This document shows positions 29,951 through 40,260 of a stretch of 64,000 nt of DNA, piece by piece (positions within the stretch are counted from its first letter, which is position 1; each line of letters opens with the position of its first letter). The stretch is from contig SZWC01000027.1 of the NCBI GenBank assembly GCA_023375785.1, positions 764,629-828,628 of the forward strand, written 5' to 3'. The position numbers and the translations under genes were made by a program. Source of the DNA: Penium margaritaceum. Lineage: Eukaryota > Streptophyta > Zygnematophyceae > Desmidiales > Peniaceae. The notes under the pieces are model-generated. The model saw nothing but the letters and a program-made list of their open reading frames with translations. It did no database searches and had not been told where the DNA came from.

Positions 29951-30662
29951 TGTTAAAAAGTGCCCCTGCCATGGATACCGTTTGCTGTTTTCCTGGTTTC
30001 GACCACTAGAGACTGGTTGGATGTCTGATAGGATTGCCGATGTAGACTTCCTTGATTTGGCCATGCGGGTTCGAGCTTTTAGTTGCTCGATTTGGTTGAG
30101 AATGCAGAAAGTTAGTCCCATCCGAACTTGGGTGGTCGGCGGGTGGAATCTGGGTCTCCGCCATTAGTGAGGGGATTATTCCACTGCGGTGGTCCGAGTT
30201 CGTCTCCAATGAGCTCCAAATGCACCAGGGACATGAACGAAGTGACCAGGGGGGCCTCCTTGACCAGGATTAACTTCTCCTTGACTTCTGGGTGAGGAAA
30301 GGCGCTCCGACGGGTCATCGTCAAAGCGCCTCCCGTTGCATAGCGTGCAAGCCATGGTGGACGGCTCCACCAAGGGTTACTTCGACGGCCGTATACGGAG
30401 CTGTAGTGCTCTGTTTTGGGCGTGCTTGGATGCGTTGGAAAGCTTAAATCACTGGCTATTCGAATGGGATGTAATCTCACCAAAAGAAGTAACGATTAAT
30501 GATTCGCACCCCTTCTCAGTTTCCGTAAAATATGTATTCTGCTATAATTCTACACTTGGTCTTGTGGCGACCCATAGCACACACCTCCTTGGAAGTCTCG
30601 TTGCACTACGAAGCCGTGGACACTTAGGCAGTTCAGTGCATGCCGGGAAATCATTTCTCACA
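29951..30662 (+). repeat. 5' LTR of copia element
   Basis: It begins TGTTAAAAAG and ends TTTCTCACA, and matches 34934-35645 along its whole 712-bp length. It would supply promoter and polyadenylation signals. An AT-rich stretch near 30,525-30,550 could hold a TATA-like box, but it is not conserved in the other LTR, so I do not call a promoter. The short open frames within it are not conserved either. Confidence 0.95.
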
Positions 30663-30664
30663 AA

Positions 30665-30679
30665 GGGTTATGGGCCCAC
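30665..30679 (+). other. primer binding site, internal initiator tRNA-Met type
   Basis: GGGTTATGGGCCCAC starts 2 bases after the 5' LTR. It is the exact reverse complement of GTGGGCCCATAACCC, the anticodon stem-loop of plant-type initiator tRNA-Met (anticodon CAT inside), as recalled from the known wheat-germ sequence. The usual plant site beginning TGGTATCAGAGC is absent. Drosophila copia and yeast Ty5 are known to prime from an internal (half) initiator tRNA, and this site has the same layout. The animal tRNA has CTGGG where this one requires GTGGG, which favours a green-lineage host. Confidence 0.8.
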
Positions 30680-30787
30680 AGCCCTGAGTTGCCTACCAAG
30701 ACGTTCACGGCTTCCGCAACGCACGGGAGTGTCGCTCTGGACGACGTCGCCGTTGCACTTTGAGACTGTCCCTTGCAAAAGTTCATC

Positions 30788-31621
30788 ATGGCGCAGAAGC
30801 CGGAGTCCTCGTCCATCCAAAAGTACATGGACGGTCCTATATTTGGACTCTGGTGGTGGCATTTCGAGATCTACCTCGCGCACAAGGGACTGCGAGAGCT
30901 TATGAGGGGCACAGAGGTTCAAGATATGAGTGCAACGAACAAGGAGAAGGCGGCATTCGCGAAGAAGAATACGGAGGCGCTGATGATCCTCTTGTCGGCG
31001 CTGCATGAATCTTAGTGGGGATATATCCATGGCTGCGAGCTGATAGCCGACGCATGGAAGAAGCTCTGCTCCATTCACCAGTCAACATCCCTAGCCAACA
31101 AGATCTTCGAAATGAAGCGACTCTTGACGGTGAGGATCGAGGAGGGTGAGAAAGTCATTTGCGCCATGCAGCAGATTGAGTCTCTAGCCTCACAATGCAA
31201 TGATGAGGGGTGGAATATTGACACAAAGATGCAGACGATGGCGCTCCTCATGGCTCTACCCGACAGTTGGAGCCCCCTAATCACTGTGCTCGGAGGATGG
31301 GAGGAGAATAAACTCACCTACGGCGCAGTCGCCGAGTACATCCGCAACAAGGTGCACCGTCGGAGTGGTGGCGAGACCTCATCATCCTCAACTGCCCTGG
31401 TCACCAAAACATAGGGTGGCAGCAGCAGCAGCAAGCGAGGTGGTGGTAAGGGTGGCAGCAAGAAGGGTGCCAAGAAGGGTGCATGCCATAACTATGGCAA
31501 GGAGGGCCATTGGGCCAAGGAGTGTCCGGAGGAGGCGCACGCCGGCGGCAAAGGCGCCAAAGGCAAGAAGGCACTCCTGGATGGCACGAGGAACCACGAC
31601 TCAAAGGGCGCCAACCGGTAG
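30788..31621 (+). pseudogene. Gag region with altered zinc knuckle
   Basis: Capsid-like part of the polyprotein. An aromatic segment WWWHFEIYLAHKGLREL near the start and the later AW..L......SLANKIFEMKRL / EGEKV..AMQQIESL segments match the copia Gag (UBN2-type) pattern. It is followed by a Lys/Gly/Ser-rich basic stretch and a nucleic-acid-binding knuckle at 31484-31525. The knuckle reads C-H-N-Y-G-K-E-G-H-W-A-K-E-C: the second cysteine of the CX2CX4HX4C motif is tyrosine, as one G-to-A change (TGT to TAT) would produce. Stops at 31013 and 31412 interrupt it, and the region ends at the third stop. Confidence 0.85.
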
Positions 31622-31801
31622 TGCCTCGACTCAGGTGCGGATGAGCATAGTCAAGTTGAGAAGGTGGGGTTCATCAACATCACCAAGTCTGCCAAGTCCA
31701 TGATGGTTGCGAACGACAAGGTCGAACCTGCGGCCGGCCAAGGTGATGTGGACATATAGGTGGTGGTTAGTGGTAAAGAGGCATAATGTGTTATCCAAAA
31801 C
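31622..31801 (+). pseudogene. aspartic protease remnant
   Basis: The sequence reads CLDSGADEH directly after TAG 31619-31621; the catalytic DSGA begins at 31628. Copia proteases usually have Trp just before this motif (W-x-x-DSGA), and TGG to TAG would explain the stop. Two more stops (31757 and 31784) fall in the next 60 codons. The frame then continues into QHVPGLADILSVSHL, the usual end of the copia protease region. It would cleave the polyprotein, but is dead here. Confidence 0.8.
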
Positions 31802-33358
31802 GTGCAACATGTCCCCGGCCTGGCTGACATTTTGAGTGTGAGCCACTTGACAGACAAGGGGTATGAGGTGCTCTTCCGCAGGAAATGTGCAATCGTGCAG
31901 ATGGATGGCGGCGGCAACGTTGTGCTTGAGGCGAAGTGCGAGGGAGGCCTCTATAACGTTGAGACCAAGGTCATCCCCTCGGCAACAAACGTAGTAGACC
32001 CGCTAGCACGCGTCGTCAACCTTACAAAAGGCCGGGGAGCAGACCTGCAGATATGGCATCTGGGACTGGGGCACTTGTCGCCCGTAGCCGTGCAAGAGAT
32101 GGCGAAGCGTGACATGGTTCGCGGCCTCAACATCACCGGTGCAGCATACACAGCAGCAGATTCAGCAGAGCACAAGTGTGAGCCTTGCATCATGGGCAAG
32201 GCGAAGCGCAAGCCGTTTGAAGACGGACAACGGCGGATCGACAACCTACTCGAGGTCGTGCACAGTGATGTGTGTGGACCGATCAAGACGCCGTCCATTG
32301 GGGGCGCACGGTACTTTGTCACTTTCATCGATGATTGCAGCAGAAAACTCTATGTCTACTTTCTGAAGCAGAGAAGCGAGGTACTAGACTGGCTGAATGA
32401 GTACGTCGCAGCAATGGAGAGGCAGACTGGCCACAAGGTCAGAGCACTACGCACCGACAATGGCGGTGAGTACATGGACTGCGGAGGGTGGCTGAAGGAG
32501 CATGGGATTGAGTGGCAGCCGACCACTCCGTACACCCCTCAGTCAAATGGCATGGCGGAGCGTACAAACCAGACACTACTCACAATGGCACGGACGATGC
32601 TCGTGGACTCTAAACGGCCACGGAGCCTGTGGGCCAAGGCCGTGAGTACGGCGTACTACATTACCAACCTCACCCCAACGGTAGTGCTGGAAGGGAAGGG
32701 CGGCTGGAAAACACCACACGAGGCTTGGACCGGGCGCAAACCAAGCGTGGGGCACCTGAAGGCGATCGGGTGCAAGGCACGCGCGTTGGTACAGGCCGCA
32801 CAAATAAAAGACTCCAAACTGGACCCGCGTGCAAAGGCATACGCGTTCGTCAGGTACAAGAGTGCGCTCAAGGCATACCGCCTCTTTGATCCACGGACGC
32901 AGGACGTCATCACCAGCCGCGACGTCACGTTTAATGAGCAGCAAAGCTACTGCAGCAGCGACAACAAAATCGATGCAGCACACTCACCAAAACAGAGAGA
33001 GTGGTTCCAACGCCTTGAACGCAAGGAGGAGCCAGCGGCAGTAGAGGTCGATGCCTCGGAGGATGACGGTGCTGGAGCGCAGCAGGGCAATGCAGCAGGT
33101 GCAAGTGAAGCGCATGATGTAGTAGACAATGCGGGGGAGCCCATGGCCGAGGACAAGGTTGCAGCAGGACAGCAGAAAGATCAGCAGCCAGCGTCGCCAA
33201 GGTCGCCGCGTCGTAGCCGGAGGCAGCGGAATGCGGCAAAGCTGTATGACGCAAGCACGGGCCGCTGGGTCGGCATGGCGCGGTGCATGATGGCAGCCGC
33301 AACAGAGCCGACAACCGTGCAAGAGGTGCTTGCACGGCCTGACAGGCAGCAGTGGGAG
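31802..33358 (+). pseudogene. integrase (GAG-pre-integrase, core and C-terminal tail)
   Basis: The longest intact part of the element, about 519 codons. The zinc-binding HHCC module is visible: WH at 32054, second His at 32072, CEPC at 32177-32188. The catalytic triad is Asp 32267 (HSDVCGP), Asp 32456 (RTDNGGEY) and Glu 32558 (GMAERTNQ). Spacing between the second Asp and Glu is 33 residues instead of the usual 35, from a shorter loop before KEHGIEW. The core is followed by the LTPT/W.....K.P...VGHL region and a long acidic, Ala/Gln-rich tail ending in basic RSPRRSRRQRN, which may be a nuclear-localisation-like segment (inference). The frame ends at TGA 33359-33361 because of the inserted T. 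Confidence 0.9.
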
Positions 33359-33359
33359 T

Positions 33360-34892
33360 GAAGCAATAAAATCTGAACTTGCATCGCTTGCTCAGATCAG
33401 CACTTGGGAGTTGGTGGATCGGCTTGAGGGGGCAATGGTGATCAGCTCCAAGTGGGTGTTCAAGGTGAAGTTTACCAAGGATAGCAAGGTGGAGAATTAT
33501 AAGGCACGGCTAGTGGCGAAGGGGTACGCACAGCAAAAAGGCAAACACTACGATGAGACGTTCGCGCCCGTTGCCAAGTTCACAAGCATCTGGATGATCC
33601 TTGCAGTGGCAGCCGCAAAGGACATGGAGATCCACCAAATGCATGTCAAGACGGCGTTCCTAGGCAGCATCACTGACAAGGAGATCTACCTTGAGGTGCC
33701 AGAGGGGGTGGATGCACCGGAGGGCAAGGTGTGCAAGCTCCGGAAGGCCTTGTACGGGCTAAAACAGGCACCCAGGTGCTGGTACCAGCAGATGGACGGC
33801 TACATGGCGGAGCTCGGCTTCAAGCGCCGTGAGTCAGACCGTAGCGTGTACGTGCGGCGGAGCAAGGGAATCCATCAGACTGTCGCACTCCACGTGGACG
33901 ACCTGATCCTGTGTTCATCAGATCTGGCGGCTTTGCAACAGCTCAAGGAGCAGCTGAGTTGCAGATTTAAGATGACGGACATGGGGGCGCTAGAGTATTA
34001 CCTCAGGGTGGGTATTACGCGGAACCGGAGGGCCAAGGGGCAGGCCAAGAACGTGGCCAAGGTGTTGAAGCGGTACGGCATGGAGGACTACAAACCAGTG
34101 GGCAGTCCATTCTTCACAAGCTGTGAGCTGAATGCGGCGATGGCGCTGCAAACTAAAGAGGAGAAGGAGGACATGGCGGAGGTGCCCTACCAATATGTGG
34201 TGTACAGCTTGATGTATGCCATGGTGGCAACTCAGCCGGACTGGGCCTACGCGGTGGGTCAGGTGAGCAGGGACGTGGCAAACCCTAGGCCACTACACTG
34301 GCACGCGGCAAAGCGCATCCTGCGGTACTTGCAGGCAATGCGGCATGCGCACCTGAAGTACGACGGAAAGGGGAGGTCAGACCCCTTGCGGCTGGTCAGT
34401 TGCACTCACGCGGACTACGCCAGCAACATGGACAAGAGGAAGTCCACTTCTGGCTATGTGCTCTTCCTCGCAGGTGCAGCGGTCTCCTGGTGCAGTAGGA
34501 AGCAAGACTGTGTCACCACCTCTACAGTGGAAGCGGAGTATATCGCTCTGGCCGAGGCGGTCAAGGAAGCAGAGTGGCTCCGTAGACTGCTGGGGGAGCT
34601 GGGCGTGTCACAGTAGGAGCATACGGTGGTTCAAGAAGACAACACCGGCTCCATCTCGCTAACCAACAACCTGATGCAGCACAGGAGGACAAAGCACATC
34701 GACTTGCGCTACCACTACGCGCGCGACATGGTGGAAAAAGGACAGGTTGTGCTGCAGCATTGCAGCACAAAGCACATGCTTGCATATTGCTTCACTAAGG
34801 TACAGCCCCAGGATCAGCACCTCATCAGCCTTGCAGGGCTTGGGTTGACAAGCTGTGAAGGGCTTGAAGGCGCTGGAGCGGAAGAGTGGTAG
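33360..34892 (+). pseudogene. reverse transcriptase and RNase H
   Basis: Resumes as EAIKSELASL after the extra T. RT landmarks in order: STWELV, SKWVFKVKF, ARLVAKGYAQQKG, FAPVAKF, HVKTAFL (catalytic Asp of the usual DVKTAFLNG motif is His here), GLKQAPRCWYQ, and HVDDLILCSS with the catalytic Asp pair at 33897-33902 (the usual Tyr is His). RNase H follows with THADYASN, KRKSTSGYV, TSTVEAEYIAL and, after TAG 34614-34616, TKHIDLRYHYARDMVEKG, ending at TAG 34890 followed by TGA. Apart from the two His substitutions and one stop, this half is well preserved. Confidence 0.92.
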
Positions 34893-34918
34893 TGAGCATG
34901 AGGCATCCGGCATGGAAG

Positions 34919-34933
34919 GTGCACGGGGGAGAT
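34919..34933 (+). other. polypurine tract of copia element
   Basis: GTGCACGGGGGAGAT directly precedes the 3' LTR (TGTTAAAAAG). A GGGGGAGAT tract next to TGTTA is the common form in plant copia elements and would prime plus-strand synthesis. It also fixes the element's orientation as + strand. Confidence 0.88.
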
Positions 34934-35645
34934 TGTTAAAAAGTGTCCCTGCCATGGATGCTGTTTGTTGTTTTCCTGGTTACGACCACTAGAGAGTGGT
35001 TGGATGTCTGATCTGATTGCAGATATAGACTCCCTGGATTTTGCCATGCGGTTTCGAGCTTTCAATTGCTCAATTTGGTTGAGAATTCAGAATGCTATTC
35101 CCATCCGAAGTTGGGGTGGTTAGCTGGTGGAATCTGGGTCTCCGCCATTGGTGATGCAATTATTCCACCACGGTGGTCCGAGTTCATCTCCAAAGAGCTC
35201 CAAATGCATTAGGGGCATGAGCGAATTGATCAGGGGAACCTCCTCGACCATGATGAACTTCTCCTTGACTTGTAGGCGAGGAAAGGCGCTCCGACGGGTC
35301 ATCGTCAAAGCGCCTCCCGTTGCCTAGCGTGCAAGGCATGGTGGGTGGCTCCACCAAGGGTTACTTTGACGGCCGTAGCAGGGCTTTACTGCTCCGTTTT
35401 GGGCGTTCTTGGATGCGTTGGAAAGCTTATATCACATGCTATAATCATCTGATGTAATCTCACCAAAAGAACTACAATTAATGATTCGCATCTCTTCTCA
35501 GTTTTTGCAAAATCTGTATTCTGCCAGAATTCTGCTCTTGGTGTTGTGGCGATCCAAAGCACACAACTCCCTTGGAAGTCTCTTTGCACTAAGAAGCCGT
35601 GGACACTTAGGCAGTTAAGTGCTCGCCGGGAAATATTTCCTGACA
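34934..35645 (+). repeat. 3' LTR of copia element
   Basis: 712 bp, from TGTTAAAAAG to TTTCCTGACA, the same length as the 5' LTR. By eye there are about 22 substitutions against it in the first 180 positions. An intact 3' LTR bordered by array sequence shows that the element is complete in extent. Confidence 0.95.
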
Positions 35646-35650
35646 AGAAA
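35646..35650 (+). other. right target-site duplication of copia element
   Basis: AGAAA, the normal array sequence at this point of the 15-bp unit; partner of TAAAA at 29946-29950. Confidence 0.75.
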
Positions 35651-37630
35651 CACACTGGTCAGAAACACAGTGGTCAGAAACACACTGGTCAAAAACACAG
35701 TGGTCAGAAACACATTGGTCAGAAACACAGTGGTCAGAAACACACTGGTCAGCAACACAGTGGTCAGAAACTCAGTGGTCAGAAACACTCAGGTCAGAAA
35801 CACACTTGTCTGAAACACCCTGGTCTGAAATACACTGGTCACAAACACATTGGTCAGAAACACAGTGGTCAGAAGCACAGTGGTCAGAAACACAGTGGTC
35901 AGAAACATAGTGGTCAGAAACACAGTGGTCAGAAACACAGTGGTCAGAAACACAATGGTCAGAAAGACAGTGATCAGACACACACTTGTCAGACACACAC
36001 TGGGCAGAACACAGTGGTCGGACACACACTGGTCAGAAACAAAGTGGTGAGATACACACTGGTAAGAAACACATTCATCAGAAACACGGTGGTCAGAAAC
36101 ACAGTGGTCATAGACGCACTAGTCAGAAACACAGAGGTCTGAAACACACTGGTCAGAAACACACTAGTCAGAAACACAGTGGTCAGAAACACAATGGTCA
36201 GAAAAAGAGTGGCCAAAAACACAGTGGTCAGAAACACACTGGTCAGAAACACAGTGGTCAAAAACACACTGGTCACAAACACACTGGTCAGAAACACACT
36301 GGTCAGAAACACAGTGGTCAGAAAAACAGTGGTCAGAATCACATTGGTCAGAAACCCAGTGGTTAGAAACACAGTGGTCAGTATCACAGTGGTCAGAATC
36401 ACACTGGTCCGAAACACAGTGGTCAGAAACGAACTGAGCAGAAACACACTGGTGAGAAACACACTGGTCAGAAACACGCTGGTCAAAAACACAATGGCAA
36501 GAAACACACTGGTCATAAACACAGTGGTAAGAAACACAGTGGTCAGAAACACTGTGGTCAGAAACACACTAGTAAGAAACATAGTGGTCAGAAAACAGTG
36601 GTCAGAAACACACTGGTCAGAAACACAGTGGTCACAAACACAGTGGTCACAAACAAAGTGGTCAGAAACACATTGGTCAGAAATACACTGGTCAGAAACA
36701 CACTGGTCACAGCCACGATGGTCAGCAACACAGTGGTCAGAAACACCGTGGTCAGAAACACACTGGTCAGAAACACACTGGTCAGAAACACAGTGGTCGG
36801 AAACACACTGGCCATAAACACAGTGGTGAGAAACACACTGGTCGGAAACACGGTGGTCACAAACACAATGGTCAGAAATACACTAGTAAGAAACACAGTG
36901 GTCAGAAACACACTGGTCAAAAATACAGTGGTCAGAAACACACTGGTCAGAAATACACTGGTAAAAAAATACAGTGGTCAGAAACACAATGGTCAGAAAC
37001 ACACTGGTCAGTAACACAGTGGTCAGAACTAACTGAGCAGAAACACACTGGTGAGAAACACACTGGTCAGAAACACGCTGGTCAGAAACACAATGGCGAG
37101 AAACACACTGGTCAGAAACACAGTGGTCAGAAACCCAGTGGTCAGAAACACACTGGTCAGAAACACAGTGGTCGGAAACACACTGGTCAGAAACACAGTG
37201 GTCAGAAACACACTGGCCAGAAACACGGTGGTCAGAAACACAATGGTCAGAAATACAGTGGTAAGAAACACAGTGGTCAGAAACACACTGGTCAGAAACA
37301 CAGGGGTCAGAAACACACTGGTCAGAAACACACTGGTCAGAAATACAGTGGTCAGAAACACAGTGGTCAGAAACACACTGGTCAGTAAGACAATGGTCAG
37401 AATCATAGTGGTCACAAACACACTGGTCAGAAACACAGTGGTCAGAAACACCGTGGTCAGAAACACACTGGTGAGAAACATAGTGGTCAGAAACACAGTG
37501 GTCAGAAACACACTGGTCAGAAACACAGTGGTCATAAACACACTGGTCACAAACACAGTGGTCAGGAACACAGTGGTCAGAAACACATTGGTCAGAAGCA
37601 CAGTGGTCATAAACACACTAGTCAAGAACA

Positions 37631-38150
37631 CACTGGTCAGAAACACAGTGGTCAGAAACATATTGGTCAGAAACACACTGGTCAGAAACACAGTGGACAG
37701 AAACACAGTGGTCAGAAACACACTGGTCAGCAACACACTGGTCAGAAACACAGTGGTCAGAAACATATTGGTCAGAAACACACTGGTCAGAAACACAGTG
37801 GACAGAAACACAGTGGTCAGAAACACACTGGTCAGCAACACACTGGTCAGAAACACAGTGGTCAGAAACATATTGGTCAGAAACACACTGGTCAGAAACA
37901 CAGTGGACAGAAACACAGTGGTCAGAAACACACTGGTCAGCAACACACTGGTCAGAAACACAGTGGTCAGAAACATATTGGTCAGAAACACACTGGTCAG
38001 AAACACAGTGGACAGAAACACAGTGGTCAGAAACACACTGGTCAGCAACACACTGGTCAGAAACACAGTGGTCAGAAACATATTGGTCAGAAACACACTG
38101 GTCAGAAACACAGTGGACAGAAACACAGTGGTCAGAAACACACTGGTCAG
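37631..38150 (+). repeat. 105-bp higher-order repeat, five copies
   Basis: A seven-unit block is repeated five times without visible change. Its marker unit CATATTGG falls at 37661, 37766, 37871, 37976 and 38081, exactly 105 bp apart. Other marker units in each block are AGTGGACAG and GGTCAGCAAC. The last copy ends as CAGCAAC reverts to CAGAAAC near 38,149. Identity this complete inside a diverged array means very recent amplification or an assembly effect. Confidence 0.92.
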
Positions 38151-40140
38151 AAACACGGTGGTCAGAAACACAATGGTCACAAATACAGTGGTAAGAAACA
38201 CAGTGGTCAGAAACACACTCGTCAGAAACACATTGGTCAGAAACGCACTGGTCAGAAACACAATGGTCAGAAACATATTGGTTAGAACAACACTGGTAAG
38301 AAACACAGTGGTCAGAAACACACTGGTCTGAAACACAAGCGTCGGACACACAGTGGTAAGAAACACACTTGTCAGAAACACAGTGGTCAGAAACACACAG
38401 GTCAAAGACAAAGTGGTCAGAAACACACTGGTCATAAAGACACTGTTCAAAAACTCACTGGTAAAGAACACTGTGATCAGAAACACAGTGGTCAGAAACA
38501 CGATGGTCAGAAACACAGTGGTCAGAAACACAGTGGTCAAAAACACAGTATTGAGAAACACAGTGGTCAGATTCACACTAGTCGGAAGCACACTGGTCAG
38601 AAACACATTGGTCAGAAACACACTGGTCAGAAACACGGTGGTCATAAACACAATGGTCAGAAACACAGTGGTCAGAAACACAGTGGTCAGAAACACAGTG
38701 GTCAGAAACACATTGGTCAGAAGCACAGTGGTCATAAACACACTAGTCAAGAACACACTGGTCAGAAACACAGTGGTCAGAAACACCGTGGTCAGAAACA
38801 CACTGGTGAGAAACATAGTGGTCAGAAACACAGTGGTCAGAAACACACTGGTCAGAAACACAGTGGTCATAAACACACTGGTCACAAACAAAGTGGTCAG
38901 GAACACAGTGGTCAGAAAAACATTGGTCAGAAACACACTGGTCAGAAACACAGTGGTCAGAAACACACTGGTCAGAAACATTGTGGTCGGAAACACACTG
39001 GTCAGAAACACAGTGGTCAGAAACACACTGGTCAAAAACACTGTGGTCAGAAACACAATGGTCAGAAATACAGTGGTAAGAAACACAGTGGTCAGAAACA
39101 CACTGGTCAGAAACATAGTGGTCAGAAACACACTGGTCAGAAACACACTGGTCAGAAATACAGTGGTAAGAAACACAGTGGTCAGAAACACACTGGTCAG
39201 AAACATAGTGGTCAGAAACACACTGGTCAGAAACACACTGGTCAGAAATACAGTGGTCAGAAACACAGTGGTCAGAAACACACTGGTCAGTAACACTTTG
39301 GTCAGAAACACAATGGTCACAAACACACTGGTCAGAAACACAATGGTCAGAAACACACTGGTCAGTACCATAGTGGTCAGAAACACAGTGGTTAGAAACA
39401 CACTGGTCAGAAACACAGTGGTCAGAAACACACTGGTCAGAAACACACTGGTCAGAAACAAAGTGGTCAAAAACACACTGGTTAGAAACACACTGGTCAG
39501 AAACACACTGGTTAGAAACACATTGGTCAGAAACACGGTGGTCAGAAACACAATGGTCACAAATACAGTGGTAAGAAACACAGTGGTCAGAAACACACTC
39601 GTCAGAAACACATTGGTCAGAAACGCACTGGTCAGAAACACAATGGTCAGAAACACATTGGTTAGAACAACACTGGTAAGAAACACAGTGGTCAGAAACA
39701 CACTGGTCTGAAACACAAGCGTCGGACACACAGTGGTAAGAAACACACTGGTCAGAAACACAGTGGTCAGAAACACACAGGTCAAAGACAAAGTGGTCAG
39801 AAACACACTGGTCATAAACACACTGTTCAGAAACTCACTGGTAAAGAACACTGTGATCAGAAACACAGTGGTCAGAAACACGATGGTCAGAAACACAGTG
39901 GTCAGAAACACAGTGGTCAAAAACACAGTATTCAGAAACACACTGGTCAGAAACACACTAGTCGGAAGCACACTGGTCAGAAACACATTGGTCAGAAACA
40001 CACTGGTCAGAAACACGGTGGTCATAAACACAATGGTCAGAAACGCAGTGGTCAGAAACACAGTGGTCAGAAACACAGTGGTCAGAAACACATTGGTCAG
40101 AAGCACAGTGGTCATAAACACACTAGTCAAGAACACACTG
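38151..40140 (+). repeat. 1,380-bp offset segmental duplication
   Basis: Bases 38,151-38,760 recur at 39,531-40,140 with a constant 1,380-bp offset (92 units) and only scattered differences. Shared rare features are TTAGAACAACAC, CACAAGCGTCGGACAC and GTAAAGAACACTGTGATC. Related but more diverged versions of the same unit string lie near 44,420, 45,850 and 50,405, so this is part of a larger repeat hierarchy. Confidence 0.85.
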
Positions 40141-40260
40141 GTCAGAAACACAGTGGTCAGAAACACAGTGGTCAGAAACACATTGGTCAGAAGCACAGTG
40201 GTCATAAACACACTAGTCAAGAACACACTGGTCAGAAACACAGTGGTCAGAAACACACTG
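40081..40260 (+). repeat. 90-bp tandem duplication (6 units)
   Basis: The unit series CACATTGG, AAGCACAG, GGTCATAAAC, CACTAGTCAAGAAC occurs from 40081 and again from 40171. The same series also occurs singly near 37,585 and 38,710, so an older block was locally doubled here. Confidence 0.8.

Larger units (their letters stand above)
30788..34892 (+). pseudogene. copia gag-pol polyprotein, broken
   Basis: One reading frame runs from the ATG at 30788 through Gag, protease and integrase to 33358. It then continues one frame over through reverse transcriptase and RNase H to TAG 34890-34892, close to 1,370 codons, normal for copia. Breaks are TAG 31013-31015, TAG 31412-31414, TAG 31619-31621, TAG 31757-31759, TAA 31784-31786, an extra T at 33359 that brings TGA into frame, and TAG 34614-34616. 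Recognisable sequence on both sides of every break shows they are decay of one gene. The start at 30788 gives MAQKPE, just ahead of the Gag core; an in-frame ATG at 30773 is the alternative. Confidence 0.93.
29951..35645 (+). mobile_element. Ty1/copia LTR retrotransposon, degenerate full-length copy
   Basis: A 5,695-bp element with TG...CA LTRs of 712 bp at each end, a primer site 2 bp inside the 5' LTR, one gag-pol region in the order Gag, protease, integrase, reverse transcriptase, RNase H (the copia order), and a purine tract directly before the 3' LTR. The first 180 aligned LTR positions differ at about 22 sites, so the insertion is old. The coding region has six premature stops and one single-base insertion, so this copy cannot encode the polyprotein. 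It is inserted into the 15-bp array with a 5-bp target duplication that preserves the array phase. The GC-rich coding sequence contrasts with the surrounding repeat. Copia assignment is firm from domain order and motifs; the lineage within copia is not determined. Confidence 0.96.

Noticed and set aside
30336-30905. Forward open frame of 189 codons spanning the 5' LTR and leader
   Set aside because: It crosses the LTR end and primer site, is out of frame with Gag, and is not conserved in the 3' LTR.
32931-33335. Reverse-strand open frames across the copia integrase tail
   Set aside because: They are shadows of the GC-rich forward coding region, which has clear integrase motifs.
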